Part shown: piece after piece, positions 18,120 to 26,403 of the stretch | Layout of the letters: each line of letters begins with the position of its first letter | How positions within the stretch are numbered: the first letter of the stretch is position 1 | Source: Portibacter marinus | GTDB taxonomy: Bacteria > Bacteroidota > Bacteroidia > Chitinophagales > Saprospiraceae | Length of the DNA stretch: 64,000 nucleotides | NCBI RefSeq assembly: GCF_021533195.1 | Contig: NZ_JAJNKB010000006.1 | Span: 220,854 to 284,853 of the forward strand | Direction of reading: 5' to 3' | Translations under genes and position numbers: made by a program | The notes under the pieces: model-generated | Seen by the model: the letters and a program-made list of their open reading frames with translations, nothing else | What the model was told of the DNA's origin: nothing | Databases searched by the model: none

Positions 18120-20699
18120 TTACAATTGATACCTTATGCCGGCAGTCCAGATTCTGCCTAAAAGATTAACCTGAGAAGCACCTAAAGCAGTCTTGCCCTC
18201 CTGTTCTAAGGCATAAATGAAGATCTCCGAATTAATATTTTCATAATCCAGTAAGTTAAATATGCCCAGATCAAAGTGCATCGTTCCCTTTTTGAGTGGC
18301 AGACGGTAGGAAGTGTTGATATCAAATCGGCGATAAGCCGGCAATTGTCTGAAAAGATCAGAAGGTTTGATTTGGTTTCTTTTAACCCCTTCCGGTAAGG
18401 CAATTCTGTTCAAGGTATAAACACCACTTCCATAAATGTATGTACTTGAAAAAGTCCAGGAATTCAGCTGATAGGAGGCAAACAAGTTGATCTGGTGCGT
18501 TCTGTTATTCTGGTCCGGGATGGGATCATTGTTAAAAAGTCTTGGAAAACGATCTTCTGACTTGGAATATGTATAGCTCAAAAGCCCCGAAAAATTTTCT
18601 TTTTCAAGTCCCGAAGTCACATCTATTCCTCGGACATGATTGACCCCTTGCAAAGAAATATACGTGTTGTTCTGAAAAACATTGACTTGATTAATTACTC
18701 CGGGTCGCTCCAGTACTTGTTCTAATATTCCCGTATTCTCGCGCACAAAAAAGTCGGCATTGAACTTCCAGCCCTCCTTAAAATAATTCATACCAAGGGT
18801 AACTTGTGCACTCTTCATAATAGGCACATTATCAGCATTTGATATCACATTTACCGTTGTGGTCTGACCTAACTGCCTTTCTAATTCCACTGGTCTGAAA
18901 AACTGTTGGTTATAAGATGCCGAAGATTTCAAATAAAAACCTTCGTTAAGCTTCAGAAGTAGTTTTCCTCTGGGCGAACCGAAAGAAATGAATCTGTTTG
19001 CTGGTATGATGGCGTTTCGAATCCCAAAATCAGCTACAATGATACCTTTGTGATCAAATCTTAATCCAGCATAGGGTGTAACGATTGGAAATCGAAGATT
19101 TTGTCCTGCGGGATTCTCATTAATAGACCTGAATGTGAAATCGGTCTGCAACCTTCTAAAGTCTGTTCCTAACTGCCAACTCCAGGTCTTGCTTCGGTCT
19201 GAAATAAACTGAAATTTTAGATTATTGTCCCTAATACCATTTTGAATTTGAGAATTAAAATTATTCAGTGAATCCTGCATTCTCCTTCGAATGGAGATAG
19301 AAGATTGTATGTCATCATTTAACGCATAAATACTTGAGTAATAGGATATCTGTAATTCGGCGGTAGACTTAAACTTCCTGGTGTACCTGGTACTCAATCC
19401 TACATTGGCTTTGGTTTTAGACTGTTCGTATTCTTCATCGATCAGGAATACTAAATTGTTTCTTGGACTCCATAAGTAAGAACCTTCGTACATGGTACTG
19501 CTGACGTCACGATTCCCCACAGCACTGATGGTAAACTTCTGATTTCCTTTCCACTCATGGCTAAAATTCAGATATAAATCACCAAATCGATTTCCTAATT
19601 CGGTAGTGACAAACTCTGGTCTTTCAAAATCATCTGACAATTGAATGTCTTTTCTTTTGCGTGTGCGCAAAGTACTATAATATTGGCTGTTGCTAATCCT
19701 TCCATTTGACCGCCGGAATGCTGCACTGATTTGACTAGATTTTCCAACAGGAACCTGGATCGACCCTATGGTTTGAAGGGTATTTACCTCAAGGTTTAAG
19801 GATAGCTTTTCTTTTATATCAGAAAGGCCTTCACATTCAAGGTAACCACCAGTAAATTCACCGTATTCTAGAGGCATGGTATTTTTGTACAACACAGCAT
19901 TGCTGATGACCAATGGATTCAGAACGCTAAACATAGAAAATGCACTTTCTGTATTGTATAAAGGAATGCCATCTAATGTAATCAGCGATTGATAACCATT
20001 TGTTGCCCTGATATTCAATGATGCGCTCAGGTCATTGGTCGCATCGACACCACTAAGTAGTTGTACCGTTCTTAATACGTCCTTTCCAAGTGTGGCCTGA
20101 TTAATTTCAGAATTTTGTATGCGTAAATGTTCTGAATCGTCCAACGGACGCATGGAACAATTTACCTTCTTGGTTTCTATTTTAACACCATCCATCATAA
20201 ATGCCACCGGGGTCAGTTCGAATAGAAGCTGGTCGGAAGTTGTTAAACATTGAGATTGATAGCCCAGGTATTGACAACAGACTTCATCCAATTCTCCTTT
20301 TACTTCCATAGTGAAGTTGCCATGGTTGTCTGTCAAAACGGAACTTTGGCCTGAACCTGAATAAATCAGGGCGTTGACCAATGCTTGACCGTCAGCATCT
20401 ATCACTCGACCGGTGAAATACCGGGGTTGATCATCCATGATTATTCCTTCATTTTTCAACAACCATCTGGAATCTGAAATCTCTAAAATACTGACATTAG
20501 AAGTTAAGAATATTTCTTTCAATTCTGCCAAATTATTGACTTCTCGAAGTTCAAGCGACTCAACCTTCTCGGGGTTGTATGCGAATTGTATGTTGAATTG
20601 TTCTGTATATTGTTTAAGAAAGGATAGTGCGCTGGTGGGATTATCCTGCGCATAAAGAACATGGGTGAACAGAACCAATATTAGAGCAATGTATTTCAA
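18120..20699 (-). CDS. STN-domain TonB-dependent receptor (FecA-like transducer)
   Basis: This outer-membrane receptor, with a signalling domain, should bind an external ligand and report through FecR to the ECF sigma factor of its own operon. The 859 residues have a signal peptide (1-17) and an STN domain (about 22-70: LKQYTEQFNIQFAYNPEKVESLELREV). A carboxypeptidase-regulatory-like domain follows (about 75-155, FTGRVIDADGQALVNALIYSGSG), then a plug (about 185-300, with VLRTVQLLSGVDATNDLSASLNIRATNGYQSLITLDGIPLYNTES) and a barrel ending GRIWTAGIRYQL with a C-terminal hydrophobic residue. Its gene follows fecR after 7 bp. The plug sequence is unlike SusC, and there is no SusD, so glycan uptake is not indicated. 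Ligand unknown. Confidence 0.9.
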   Translation of the reverse strand: MKYIALILVLFTHVLYAQDNPTSALSFLKQYTEQFNIQFAYNPEKVESLELREVNNLAELKEIFLTSNVSILEISDSRWLLKNEGIIMDDQPRYFTGRVIDADGQALVNALIYSGSGQSSVLTDNHGNFTMEVKGELDEVCCQYLGYQSQCLTTSDQLLFELTPVAFMMDGVKIETKKVNCSMRPLDDSEHLRIQNSEINQATLGKDVLRTVQLLSGVDATNDLSASLNIRATNGYQSLITLDGIPLYNTESAFSMFSVLNPLVISNAVLYKNTMPLEYGEFTGGYLECEGLSDIKEKLSLNLEVNTLQTIGSIQVPVGKSSQISAAFRRSNGRISNSQYYSTLRTRKRKDIQLSDDFERPEFVTTELGNRFGDLYLNFSHEWKGNQKFTISAVGNRDVSSTMYEGSYLWSPRNNLVFLIDEEYEQSKTKANVGLSTRYTRKFKSTAELQISYYSSIYALNDDIQSSISIRRRMQDSLNNFNSQIQNGIRDNNLKFQFISDRSKTWSWQLGTDFRRLQTDFTFRSINENPAGQNLRFPIVTPYAGLRFDHKGIIVADFGIRNAIIPANRFISFGSPRGKLLLKLNEGFYLKSSASYNQQFFRPVELERQLGQTTTVNVISNADNVPIMKSAQVTLGMNYFKEGWKFNADFFVRENTGILEQVLERPGVINQVNVFQNNTYISLQGVNHVRGIDVTSGLEKENFSGLLSYTYSKSEDRFPRLFNNDPIPDQNNRTHQINLFASYQLNSWTFSSTYIYGSGVYTLNRIALPEGVKRNQIKPSDLFRQLPAYRRFDINTSYRLPLKKGTMHFDLGIFNLLDYENINSEIFIYALEQEGKTALGASQVNLLGRIWTAGIRYQL

Positions 20700-20706
20700 A
20701 TAAAAG

Positions 20707-21651
20707 TTATTTGATGACTACTTTGTTTTCGTTAATCTCATAGTCGACCTCCATAGGCCAGAAAATTTGATGAACGGCGCTATCAAGAGAATTTGTCGAA
20801 AAGAAGCCCGTGTATTTTTTATCACTAAGAGAATCGATATTTGAAAATTTGACTTTGAAATGTCTCCCCACTTCTTCCAGAACCAGGCTTAATTTTTGAT
20901 CCTCCACTTCTATGTAGTCGTTGAGCCAGTCAATCTCTTTTACAGCATTTCTTTTCACATCGGCCTCCTGCTCGTTGACCTTAGTCAATCGATCTCCTTT
21001 TTCTAATTCGAAACTCCCGCCCTCCTGCAATGCGACTCGTACTTTTCCTTCCACACACTCTACTTCGTAGAATCCTATCCGATCACGGATATTAAATTGC
21101 GTGCCCATTACAGTTACAATTCCCTGAGTACTTTTGACCATGAATTTTGACCCCTCTTCGACATCAAAAAAGGCCTCGCCTTCCAGTACCAGGTATCGGT
21201 GCTTTTTCCATGATTTTTGATTATACCTGATAGAAGATACACTGTTCAATCTGACAAGAGAACTATCAGGAAGTTTAAAAGTGCTCTTTTCAGCAATAGT
21301 AGTAATGTGATTGCTTTCACTAGCCATAAAGAAAGGAAATGCAATTAATAGAACGATTACAGCTGCTGCGGCTATGCCTACCCATTTCATATTGACAATG
21401 CGCGTTTCCGGTCGTTCAACCATATCAATGCTATGGTTTATTTTGTCATAAATTTCTTCTATGACCAAGGGGTTCACCTTAATTTGAGTACGTTCTAGGT
21501 TCTGAACAATCTTGGTAGCTTGTCTAATGTTTTCAGCGTGTTTGGAATCATTTTTTAAACGATCGATATCTTCGGAATGCTCACCATTCACATAGGCGAT
21601 GAATGCTTCATCAGTGATCCAGTCTTCTATGTTATAATCCGAATAATTCAT
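20707..21651 (-). CDS. FecR-family anti-sigma regulator
   Basis: FecR-type proteins span the inner membrane and hold or activate an ECF sigma factor in response to a TonB receptor. The 314 residues have a cytoplasmic N-terminal sigma-binding region (1 to about 85) and one membrane helix (about 90-108, WVGIAAAAVIVLLIAFPFFMA). The FecR domain (about 115-210) has the signature HRYLVLEGEAFFDVEEGSKFMVKSTQGIVTVMGTQFNIRDR, and the C-terminal DUF4974-type STN-contacting domain is about 245-314. It overlaps the preceding metalloprotease-like gene by 20 bp and is followed by the receptor gene, so it belongs to a four-gene signalling operon. Confidence 0.93.
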   Translation of the reverse strand: MNYSDYNIEDWITDEAFIAYVNGEHSEDIDRLKNDSKHAENIRQATKIVQNLERTQIKVNPLVIEEIYDKINHSIDMVERPETRIVNMKWVGIAAAAVIVLLIAFPFFMASESNHITTIAEKSTFKLPDSSLVRLNSVSSIRYNQKSWKKHRYLVLEGEAFFDVEEGSKFMVKSTQGIVTVMGTQFNIRDRIGFYEVECVEGKVRVALQEGGSFELEKGDRLTKVNEQEADVKRNAVKEIDWLNDYIEVEDQKLSLVLEEVGRHFKVKFSNIDSLSDKKYTGFFSTNSLDSAVHQIFWPMEVDYEINENKVVIK

Positions 21652-22090
21652 CTAAATATTCTTCTCGTGTTTCAGCTCCATAGGCATTAACGCAACCACT
21701 TACACCGCTTTGCATGATGCTTTCGCAAATATTTCCACTCTTAACAGCATTGTCATGATTTCTATCCAGATAACAATGCCCCAGTTCATGAAAAATGATA
21801 AATTCTTTACCAAAATGATCGTATTCTGACCAGAAAGATCGCTCAATTAATATTCTTCTCTCACCTTCCTCTGTGTTCTGACATTGGCCAACAGTACTAA
21901 AATCTCGTATATTATCGATCCTGGCACCGATTCCTTCCAGTGCCAAATCCACAATAATTCCTCGAAGTGCAGCTTCCTCTTCGAAAATGTCAAAGAATGG
22001 TTGAACTTCCGGATCTACACTAGATAGATCGTATTCCTTGGAACAGGCGAAGAAAAGGGTCAATGTTAATATGGAGATGAGGTATTTCAT
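21632..22090 (-). CDS. HExxH metalloprotease-like lipoprotein inside a FecI/FecR operon
   Basis: The 152-residue product has a lipoprotein signal with Cys16 (LTLFFACSKEYD). It carries a zinc-peptidase motif FHELGHCYLDRNHD, where His101, Glu102, His105 and a possible third ligand His112 (HExxH-N6-H) are visible. A Met-turn-like ESIMQSG follows at 123-129. This is a small gluzincin/metzincin-like layout; I do not recognise a named family. It sits between the ECF sigma gene (40-bp gap) and fecR (20-bp overlap). The overlap implies coupled translation, so a role in the same signalling pathway, for example regulated proteolysis of FecR or processing of the receptor, is an inference from context. 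Four additional Cys (70, 106, 122, 133) could form disulfides. Confidence 0.75.
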   Translation of the reverse strand: MKYLISILTLTLFFACSKEYDLSSVDPEVQPFFDIFEEEAALRGIIVDLALEGIGARIDNIRDFSTVGQCQNTEEGERRILIERSFWSEYDHFGKEFIIFHELGHCYLDRNHDNAVKSGNICESIMQSGVSGCVNAYGAETREEYLDELFGL

Positions 22091-22130
22091 ATCTTTCTAT
22101 TTACTAGAGTATTAAAACGTTTTTTTGTAC

Positions 22131-22661
22131 TCAAAGTTTCTTTCTTAAATTTTGAATGGCACGATATAGTAAATTTCGGACAGATTGATTGGCAATATTC
22201 AACAGTTCTGCGATTTCTTCATTTTTGTATCTTTCAAAGTATTTCAGGTGAATGGCCTGCCTTTCTTTTTTAGACAAATGCTTCATCGCTTCGCTTAATC
22301 TAACGTTGAATTCCTCCTCCTGTTCTTCTTGAATAATCTGTTCTTCCGCGCTTTCTTGCTGATTATTAACTTCATAGTCAAAATTCAGTGGTTCATAGTC
22401 TTTAGCTTTGGCTAATTTCTTAATCAGCCGTCTTTTGTAACTGATCATTAGGTAGGACTTTGGATTTTCGACGTTTTCGAATTTTTTCCTCTTCTCCCAG
22501 ATGTACACGAAGAAATCATGTAGACATTCTTCTACTAAAGTGGTGTTTCCACAAATAGCCACACCGTACCGATAAAGATCCTCGGCGAAGAGTTTGTAAA
22601 GACATCCGAGACCTTCCCGTTCTCCATCTTTAAGTAGCTGAATACAATCAAGACCTATCAC
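22131..22661 (-). CDS. FecI-like ECF sigma factor
   Basis: A 176-residue ECF sigma factor. Region 2 spans about 12-80 (LYKLFAEDLYRYGVAICGNTTLVEECLHDFFVYIWEKRKKF..NPKSYLMISYKRRLI). An acidic linker rich in Glu/Gln (about 98-118) leads to region 4 (about 120-176: RLSEAMKHLSKKERQAIHLKYFERYKNEEIAELLNIANQSVRNLLYRAIQNLRKKL). The called start is GTG. It heads the operon that continues with the HExxH lipoprotein, FecR and the STN receptor. By family knowledge it would transcribe the receptor genes of its own operon. Confidence 0.92.
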   Translation of the reverse strand: MIGLDCIQLLKDGEREGLGCLYKLFAEDLYRYGVAICGNTTLVEECLHDFFVYIWEKRKKFENVENPKSYLMISYKRRLIKKLAKAKDYEPLNFDYEVNNQQESAEEQIIQEEQEEEFNVRLSEAMKHLSKKERQAIHLKYFERYKNEEIAELLNIANQSVRNLLYRAIQNLRKKL

Positions 22662-22922
22662 AGAGTAAAGCTAATTAAAAGTTGAGATTTTCTCAGCCAA
22701 AGTTTAATGCTAGATGTGTATGTGTTCTGAAATTCTAAAAAAAATCAACTCAAAGCAAATGAGAATCGAGTTTTTAAGGTATGTCAATGTGAGGTCTGCA
22801 AGTCCGTTCGGAAATAATAATAAAATTTTTGAGTACAAACTCGCAGCTGCTTCCTCTTATTATCGAAAACAAGAAAAGCAGAATCTTTTCACATTATTTC
22901 AAAAATCAAAATTATAGAAGTT
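22662..22922. other. Divergent intergenic region between FecI operon and duplicated-domain lipoprotein
   Basis: A 261-bp AT-rich stretch between divergent genes. It probably holds both promoters. A seven-of-eight TAnnTTTG match (TAGCTTTA, minus strand, 22666-22673) lies so close to the sigma GTG that it would make the message nearly leaderless, so I do not rely on it. An open 67-codon frame at 22714-22917 lacks any recognisable feature and is probably not a gene. Confidence 0.4.
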
Positions 22923-23582
22923 ATGAGAATTTTAGGAATTTTAGTTTTAGCTATGGGAATAATCATGTTTTCCTGTTCAAAGGAAGAAGAGTGGACCACA
23001 GTGGACAATTTTGTTCAGGACACTTATAAGGAGATGCGGGATGGTGCTTTAGGGGGACATCATAGATGCTACAGGGTAAATTTCCCGGTGACCGTTGTTT
23101 TTCCTGATGGAACAACATCAGAGGTCGAAGATCGTGAACAGTTTCTAGTGACGGTGAAAGGATGGAAGGAGTCAAATCCGGACGCTGAAGAACGACCCAC
23201 GCTTGAATTTCCATTTACGATCACCAGGATAGATGGTGAGACGATAGAAGTTACCTCTCAAGAGCAAGTCCGGGAATTAAGAAAGATGTGTAGAAAGCAC
23301 AATAATAAGCATCGAAAATGTGGAAAATTCGCAAGGTTCATCAATAATAGATGTTTTCAGGTACAGCTTCCTATTTTAATTGTGATGGCAGATGGTGACC
23401 TGATCACGCTTGAAGACAGATCAGACATCATTAGATTATTAAAATCGTGGAAGGAGAACAGGCCAGAAGAAGTTCCTGAAGTAGTTTTTCCTATAACGGT
23501 GAAGATAAAGGAAACAGGCGCTGAAAGAGAAATTGCGGATCAGGAAGCTTTCGAAGCACTGGTCGAAGAATGTAGAGAGTAA
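22923..23582 (+). CDS. Lipoprotein with two copies of an FPVTVVFPDG-type domain
   Basis: The 219-residue protein has a lipoprotein signal with Cys18 (IIMFSCSKEEE). The mature part consists of two similar halves (about 45-125 and 135-219). Each contains a Cys, then FPVTVVFPDGTTSEVEDREQ in half one or LPILIVMADGDLITLEDRSD in half two, then a WKE(S/N)(N/R)P segment, a FPFTI or FPITV strand, and a closing Cys. The duplication is clear by eye. I have seen similar sequences only as hypothetical lipoproteins of Bacteroidota and know no function. It is divergent from the FecI operon, so it could be a regulated surface partner, but that is only positional. A bidirectional terminator follows. Confidence 0.75.
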   Translation: MRILGILVLAMGIIMFSCSKEEEWTTVDNFVQDTYKEMRDGALGGHHRCYRVNFPVTVVFPDGTTSEVEDREQFLVTVKGWKESNPDAEERPTLEFPFTITRIDGETIEVTSQEQVRELRKMCRKHNNKHRKCGKFARFINNRCFQVQLPILIVMADGDLITLEDRSDIIRLLKSWKENRPEEVPEVVFPITVKIKETGAEREIADQEAFEALVEECRE

Positions 23583-23603
23583 GTAAGTTTTTAATTGTAA
23601 TAA

Positions 23604-23640
23604 GACAAGGATGGATCAATTTGATTCATCCTTGTTTCTT
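23604..23640. terminator. Bidirectional terminator between convergent genes
   Basis: An inverted repeat (ACAAGGATG-G-ATC and GAT-T-CATCCTTGT) with an A-rich left flank and T-rich right flank lies between the lipoprotein gene and the minus-strand T9SS gene. It can serve both directions. Confidence 0.75.
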
Positions 23641-23653
23641 TAATGAACATTGT

Positions 23654-24580
23654 TCAAATAACCATCAGTTTTCCAGTATATATTACATCGCCTATTGAGT
23701 ATTTGATAAGATAAACTCCGGGCTCTTCCGGATTCTTAAAGATCAGCTCTTGCCCTGTCACACCTGATTGTTTATAGATCAATCGGCCATTTAAGCTAAA
23801 TATTCCTAATTCAAAGGATTTGTGTTGTTGCGATAAATTCATTTCGATAGATGAAATTCCATTGCTTCGGCCCGGGTTGGGCGCTATTTTAATCTCTTCG
23901 TAATTCCTTATATTTTTATTAGATGCAACAAGTAAAATCGTATCACAACTGATATTACTGTACCGATGATAGGTATACTCTTCGGACACAAAACACCTGA
24001 AAAATGTGGGACAATAGCGTTCGCAATCTTCAAGCTGATCCAAGGGAAAGAAATATCCAAGAGATCCGAAAAATTCGAGTGCCCATCCTCCAAATTGTAA
24101 AGCAGACTCATTAGCACTAATATCGAGAGGATACAATTTATGAGCTCTAAGATTGTAGCCATTGATTGCAAATGTAGTAATAGTGCTATCCACTATCATA
24201 TAAGCAAGGGAGTCTTCCGGTTTTCTTAATGGTGATACATATACCTTAAGTGTATCGTGTAATTCCAAGTTAAAGTCATAAAGAATTCTGAACTTACCAT
24301 CTATGAATCGATAAATTTTATATTCATCCTGATGGATGTAGCTGACATCGTATAATTCTTCACTACCTCCGATTTCGTCAATATCATAGGTCACCATCTT
24401 TCTTGCATTGATACCATTAATTACAGTATCTTTTTCGACATGCATTCGGGCGTAAAATCGATTGGCACTCCAAGGTGATATATTGGTATAGTAGAAATCT
24501 GAGCCTATGGGCGCCCACTCGATCTGAGCAGCAACAGCAAAAGAAAGTAAGAATGATGCAACAAGTGTTAAAACCTTCAT
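23654..24580 (-). CDS. Secreted protein with T9SS type A sorting domain
   Basis: 308 residues with a signal peptide (1-18, ending AVAAQ). A central region of about 200 residues has no recognised domain. It is rich in Tyr and Asp and includes a CERYCPTFFRC cysteine cluster near 187-197. The C-terminal T9SS type A sorting domain spans about 232-308: IAPNPGRSNGISSIEM, then FELGIFSLNGRLIY, then PGVYLIKYSIGDVIYTGKLMVI. The sorting domain directs export across the outer membrane by the type IX system. The central sequence fits a family of Bacteroidota surface proteins of unknown function. It stands alone with a terminator on its 3' side. Confidence 0.85.
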   Translation of the reverse strand: MKVLTLVASFLLSFAVAAQIEWAPIGSDFYYTNISPWSANRFYARMHVEKDTVINGINARKMVTYDIDEIGGSEELYDVSYIHQDEYKIYRFIDGKFRILYDFNLELHDTLKVYVSPLRKPEDSLAYMIVDSTITTFAINGYNLRAHKLYPLDISANESALQFGGWALEFFGSLGYFFPLDQLEDCERYCPTFFRCFVSEEYTYHRYSNISCDTILLVASNKNIRNYEEIKIAPNPGRSNGISSIEMNLSQQHKSFELGIFSLNGRLIYKQSGVTGQELIFKNPEEPGVYLIKYSIGDVIYTGKLMVI

Positions 24581-24704
24581 ATTTTTATAAATTTTTCAGT
24601 TTGAACAGGCTTATTAGCTTCAAAAATGATAATGGTATAGCCACCTGTTATATGACCACTTAAATCAACACTAACGAGAGATTGATTGCTACCTTCGTCT
24701 GTAC

Positions 24705-25562
24705 CTACTTGTTCTTCTCGACCTCATCTAACTTATCATCTTTCCAAATGCCGGATGCCTTAACCTCACCCTTGGCATTGTAGAACTTCCCCTTACCATT
24801 TCTCATATCCTCTTCCCATTCTCCAACGTATTTTTCGCCATTGGTCCAATAATAAATTCCAGTCCCGCTACGCTGATCGTTTTTGTATTCACCTTCATAG
24901 CGTTCGCCGTCCATCCAAAAAAATTTACCCTTTCCATGCCTTTGGTTGTTTTTCCACTCTCCTTCATATCTGCTTCCTGAATCAAGGATGGCAATTCCAT
25001 AACCATTGGCTTTGCCATTTTCAGTTTCCCCCACATAATGAAGAGCATTGCCTTTAGAAGTTTTAAAAGTCAAATAAGCTCCTGTAGAACTTTGCTTGAC
25101 TTTTTCTTTCAGAATTTCCAATTGCATTTCTGCTTTTTCAAGGGCAAAACTCAAGGAATCTGACTTGCTGTCTATGGGAATCACTGGCTTCATCACGACT
25201 TTCTCTACGGTGTCCACCGTAGTTTTTTCAACAACCTCTGCTTCTCCTTCATCATCCAGGTCAGCCATTCGCCTTGCAATGTTCATCCGCAGATCAAGGT
25301 CACTTAACTGATCACGGTTCACGCTACTCCTTATTTCCGCTCCCATATTTAGAGCACTTTGGTATTCACCTTTGGCCAACAATTCATCAATAACAGCTAA
25401 ACGTTCCTTCATTAATATCTGATCCTCATCTGTTGGTTCAGTAATGGACAATGCTTGAAGCTCTTCTTTGAATTTATTCGTTTGTAGACCAAAGAACAAA
25501 GCTGTTCCAAGGGCGGCGATGGTCAACATCACCAGTAATAAATTTGATCTGTAGGCACTCAT
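24705..25562 (-). CDS. Membrane-anchored MORN-repeat protein
   Basis: 285 residues with an N-terminal membrane anchor (about 8-26), a helical, probably coiled-coil region (about 30-165) and five consecutive MORN repeats (about 180-275). The repeats have the YxGExxxGKxxGxG pattern, for example YEGEWKNNQRHGKGKF, YEGEYKNDQRSGTGIY and YVGEWEEDMRNGKGKF. MORN repeats form an elongated beta hairpin stack that binds proteins or lipids. It is the last gene of a three-gene operon with a DUF2490 barrel (9-bp gap) and a coiled-coil protein. Orientation of the MORN part, periplasmic if the anchor is a type II signal anchor, is inferred. Confidence 0.85.
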   Translation of the reverse strand: MSAYRSNLLLVMLTIAALGTALFFGLQTNKFKEELQALSITEPTDEDQILMKERLAVIDELLAKGEYQSALNMGAEIRSSVNRDQLSDLDLRMNIARRMADLDDEGEAEVVEKTTVDTVEKVVMKPVIPIDSKSDSLSFALEKAEMQLEILKEKVKQSSTGAYLTFKTSKGNALHYVGETENGKANGYGIAILDSGSRYEGEWKNNQRHGKGKFFWMDGERYEGEYKNDQRSGTGIYYWTNGEKYVGEWEEDMRNGKGKFYNAKGEVKASGIWKDDKLDEVEKNK

Positions 25563-25571
25563 TATTAAGTT

Positions 25572-26396
25572 TTAATCTCTAAAGTGTATGGCTGGCAATT
25601 TGTTTTTCACCCTTCTGATGTCAGGTGAAAAATAGCAATGCATTCTGATGGTCCAGGCCTGTTTATAATTTCCACCATTTTCAATCGCTTGCCCTGTAGA
25701 ATACATGATGCCAGTAGCTACCGTAACTCGTGGATTGATAATGTATCCAATACTCGTATGCAAACGCAGGTCTTCCATTGGACTGGCCACTATTGTTTTT
25801 CCACTTTGCATGATTAATTCTGCTTCCGGGGCTATATATAAGGTCTTGGACTGAAGTTTTGGTTTATTTAAAGGTTGCTTTAGTCTGAACATATAACGCC
25901 ACCTATTGCGATAAATCCAGTCCGGATCTGCGCTAAACCCCCTGGACCATCTGTGTTCCAGCCGGAGTCTGTGATATACCATGGCGTTCCAAACCGGAAC
26001 AGCAAATTGGTACTGATGCCATATACGCCATTCCGGCACCACGTTGCGAGGGGCATCAGAAAATTCATCAGTATTAAAATTCAATCTCAAGACCCCGCCC
26101 AAACTAATATTGAACTTCTTATTGTAAATATAACCTATGGCGTGACGATTGTACAATTGGGCGACCTGTCCAGCAAAAGGAGTGGTCTTGGTTTCCTCAA
26201 ATCTAAAATGCGTTTGAGCAACCCAAAACAACCGCTTTGAAATTCTGACATTGCCGTAGGTATTGATCCAGTATTTGGTCTTGTAATCTTTAAATTTGGC
26301 CTTTTCAGGCAGCACCGCTTGATCTTGAGCATGAATCTGCGTAAAGTTAGAAAGCACTAGTAGCAGCGCTATTATTCCTAGGTATGGCCTCTGCAT
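25572..26396 (-). CDS. DUF2490 outer membrane beta-barrel protein
   Basis: 274 residues with a signal peptide (1-23, ending IHAQ). The rest is a DUF2490 domain: alternating amphipathic strands with WINTYGNVRISKRLFWVAQTHFRFEE, then YNRHAIGYIYNKKFNISLGG, then EWRIWHQYQF and YHRLRLEHRW. DUF2490 proteins are predicted outer membrane barrels without assigned function. The gene is central in the three-gene operon, with 7-bp and 9-bp gaps, so the product may form the outer membrane component of whatever the MORN and coiled-coil proteins do. Confidence 0.85.
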   Translation of the reverse strand: MQRPYLGIIALLLVLSNFTQIHAQDQAVLPEKAKFKDYKTKYWINTYGNVRISKRLFWVAQTHFRFEETKTTPFAGQVAQLYNRHAIGYIYNKKFNISLGGVLRLNFNTDEFSDAPRNVVPEWRIWHQYQFAVPVWNAMVYHRLRLEHRWSRGFSADPDWIYRNRWRYMFRLKQPLNKPKLQSKTLYIAPEAELIMQSGKTIVASPMEDLRLHTSIGYIINPRVTVATGIMYSTGQAIENGGNYKQAWTIRMHCYFSPDIRRVKNKLPAIHFRD

Positions 26397-26403
26397 GGTT
26401 ATC

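Noticed and set aside
18120..20699. SusC-type glycan uptake locus (PUL)
   Set aside because: There is no SusD partner or glycoside hydrolase nearby, and the STN-FecR-FecI arrangement indicates a signalling receptor.
22714..22917. 67-codon frame upstream of the duplicated-domain lipoprotein
   Set aside because: It has no domain or signal, shows low-complexity Ser/Lys/Asn content, and occupies the expected promoter region.
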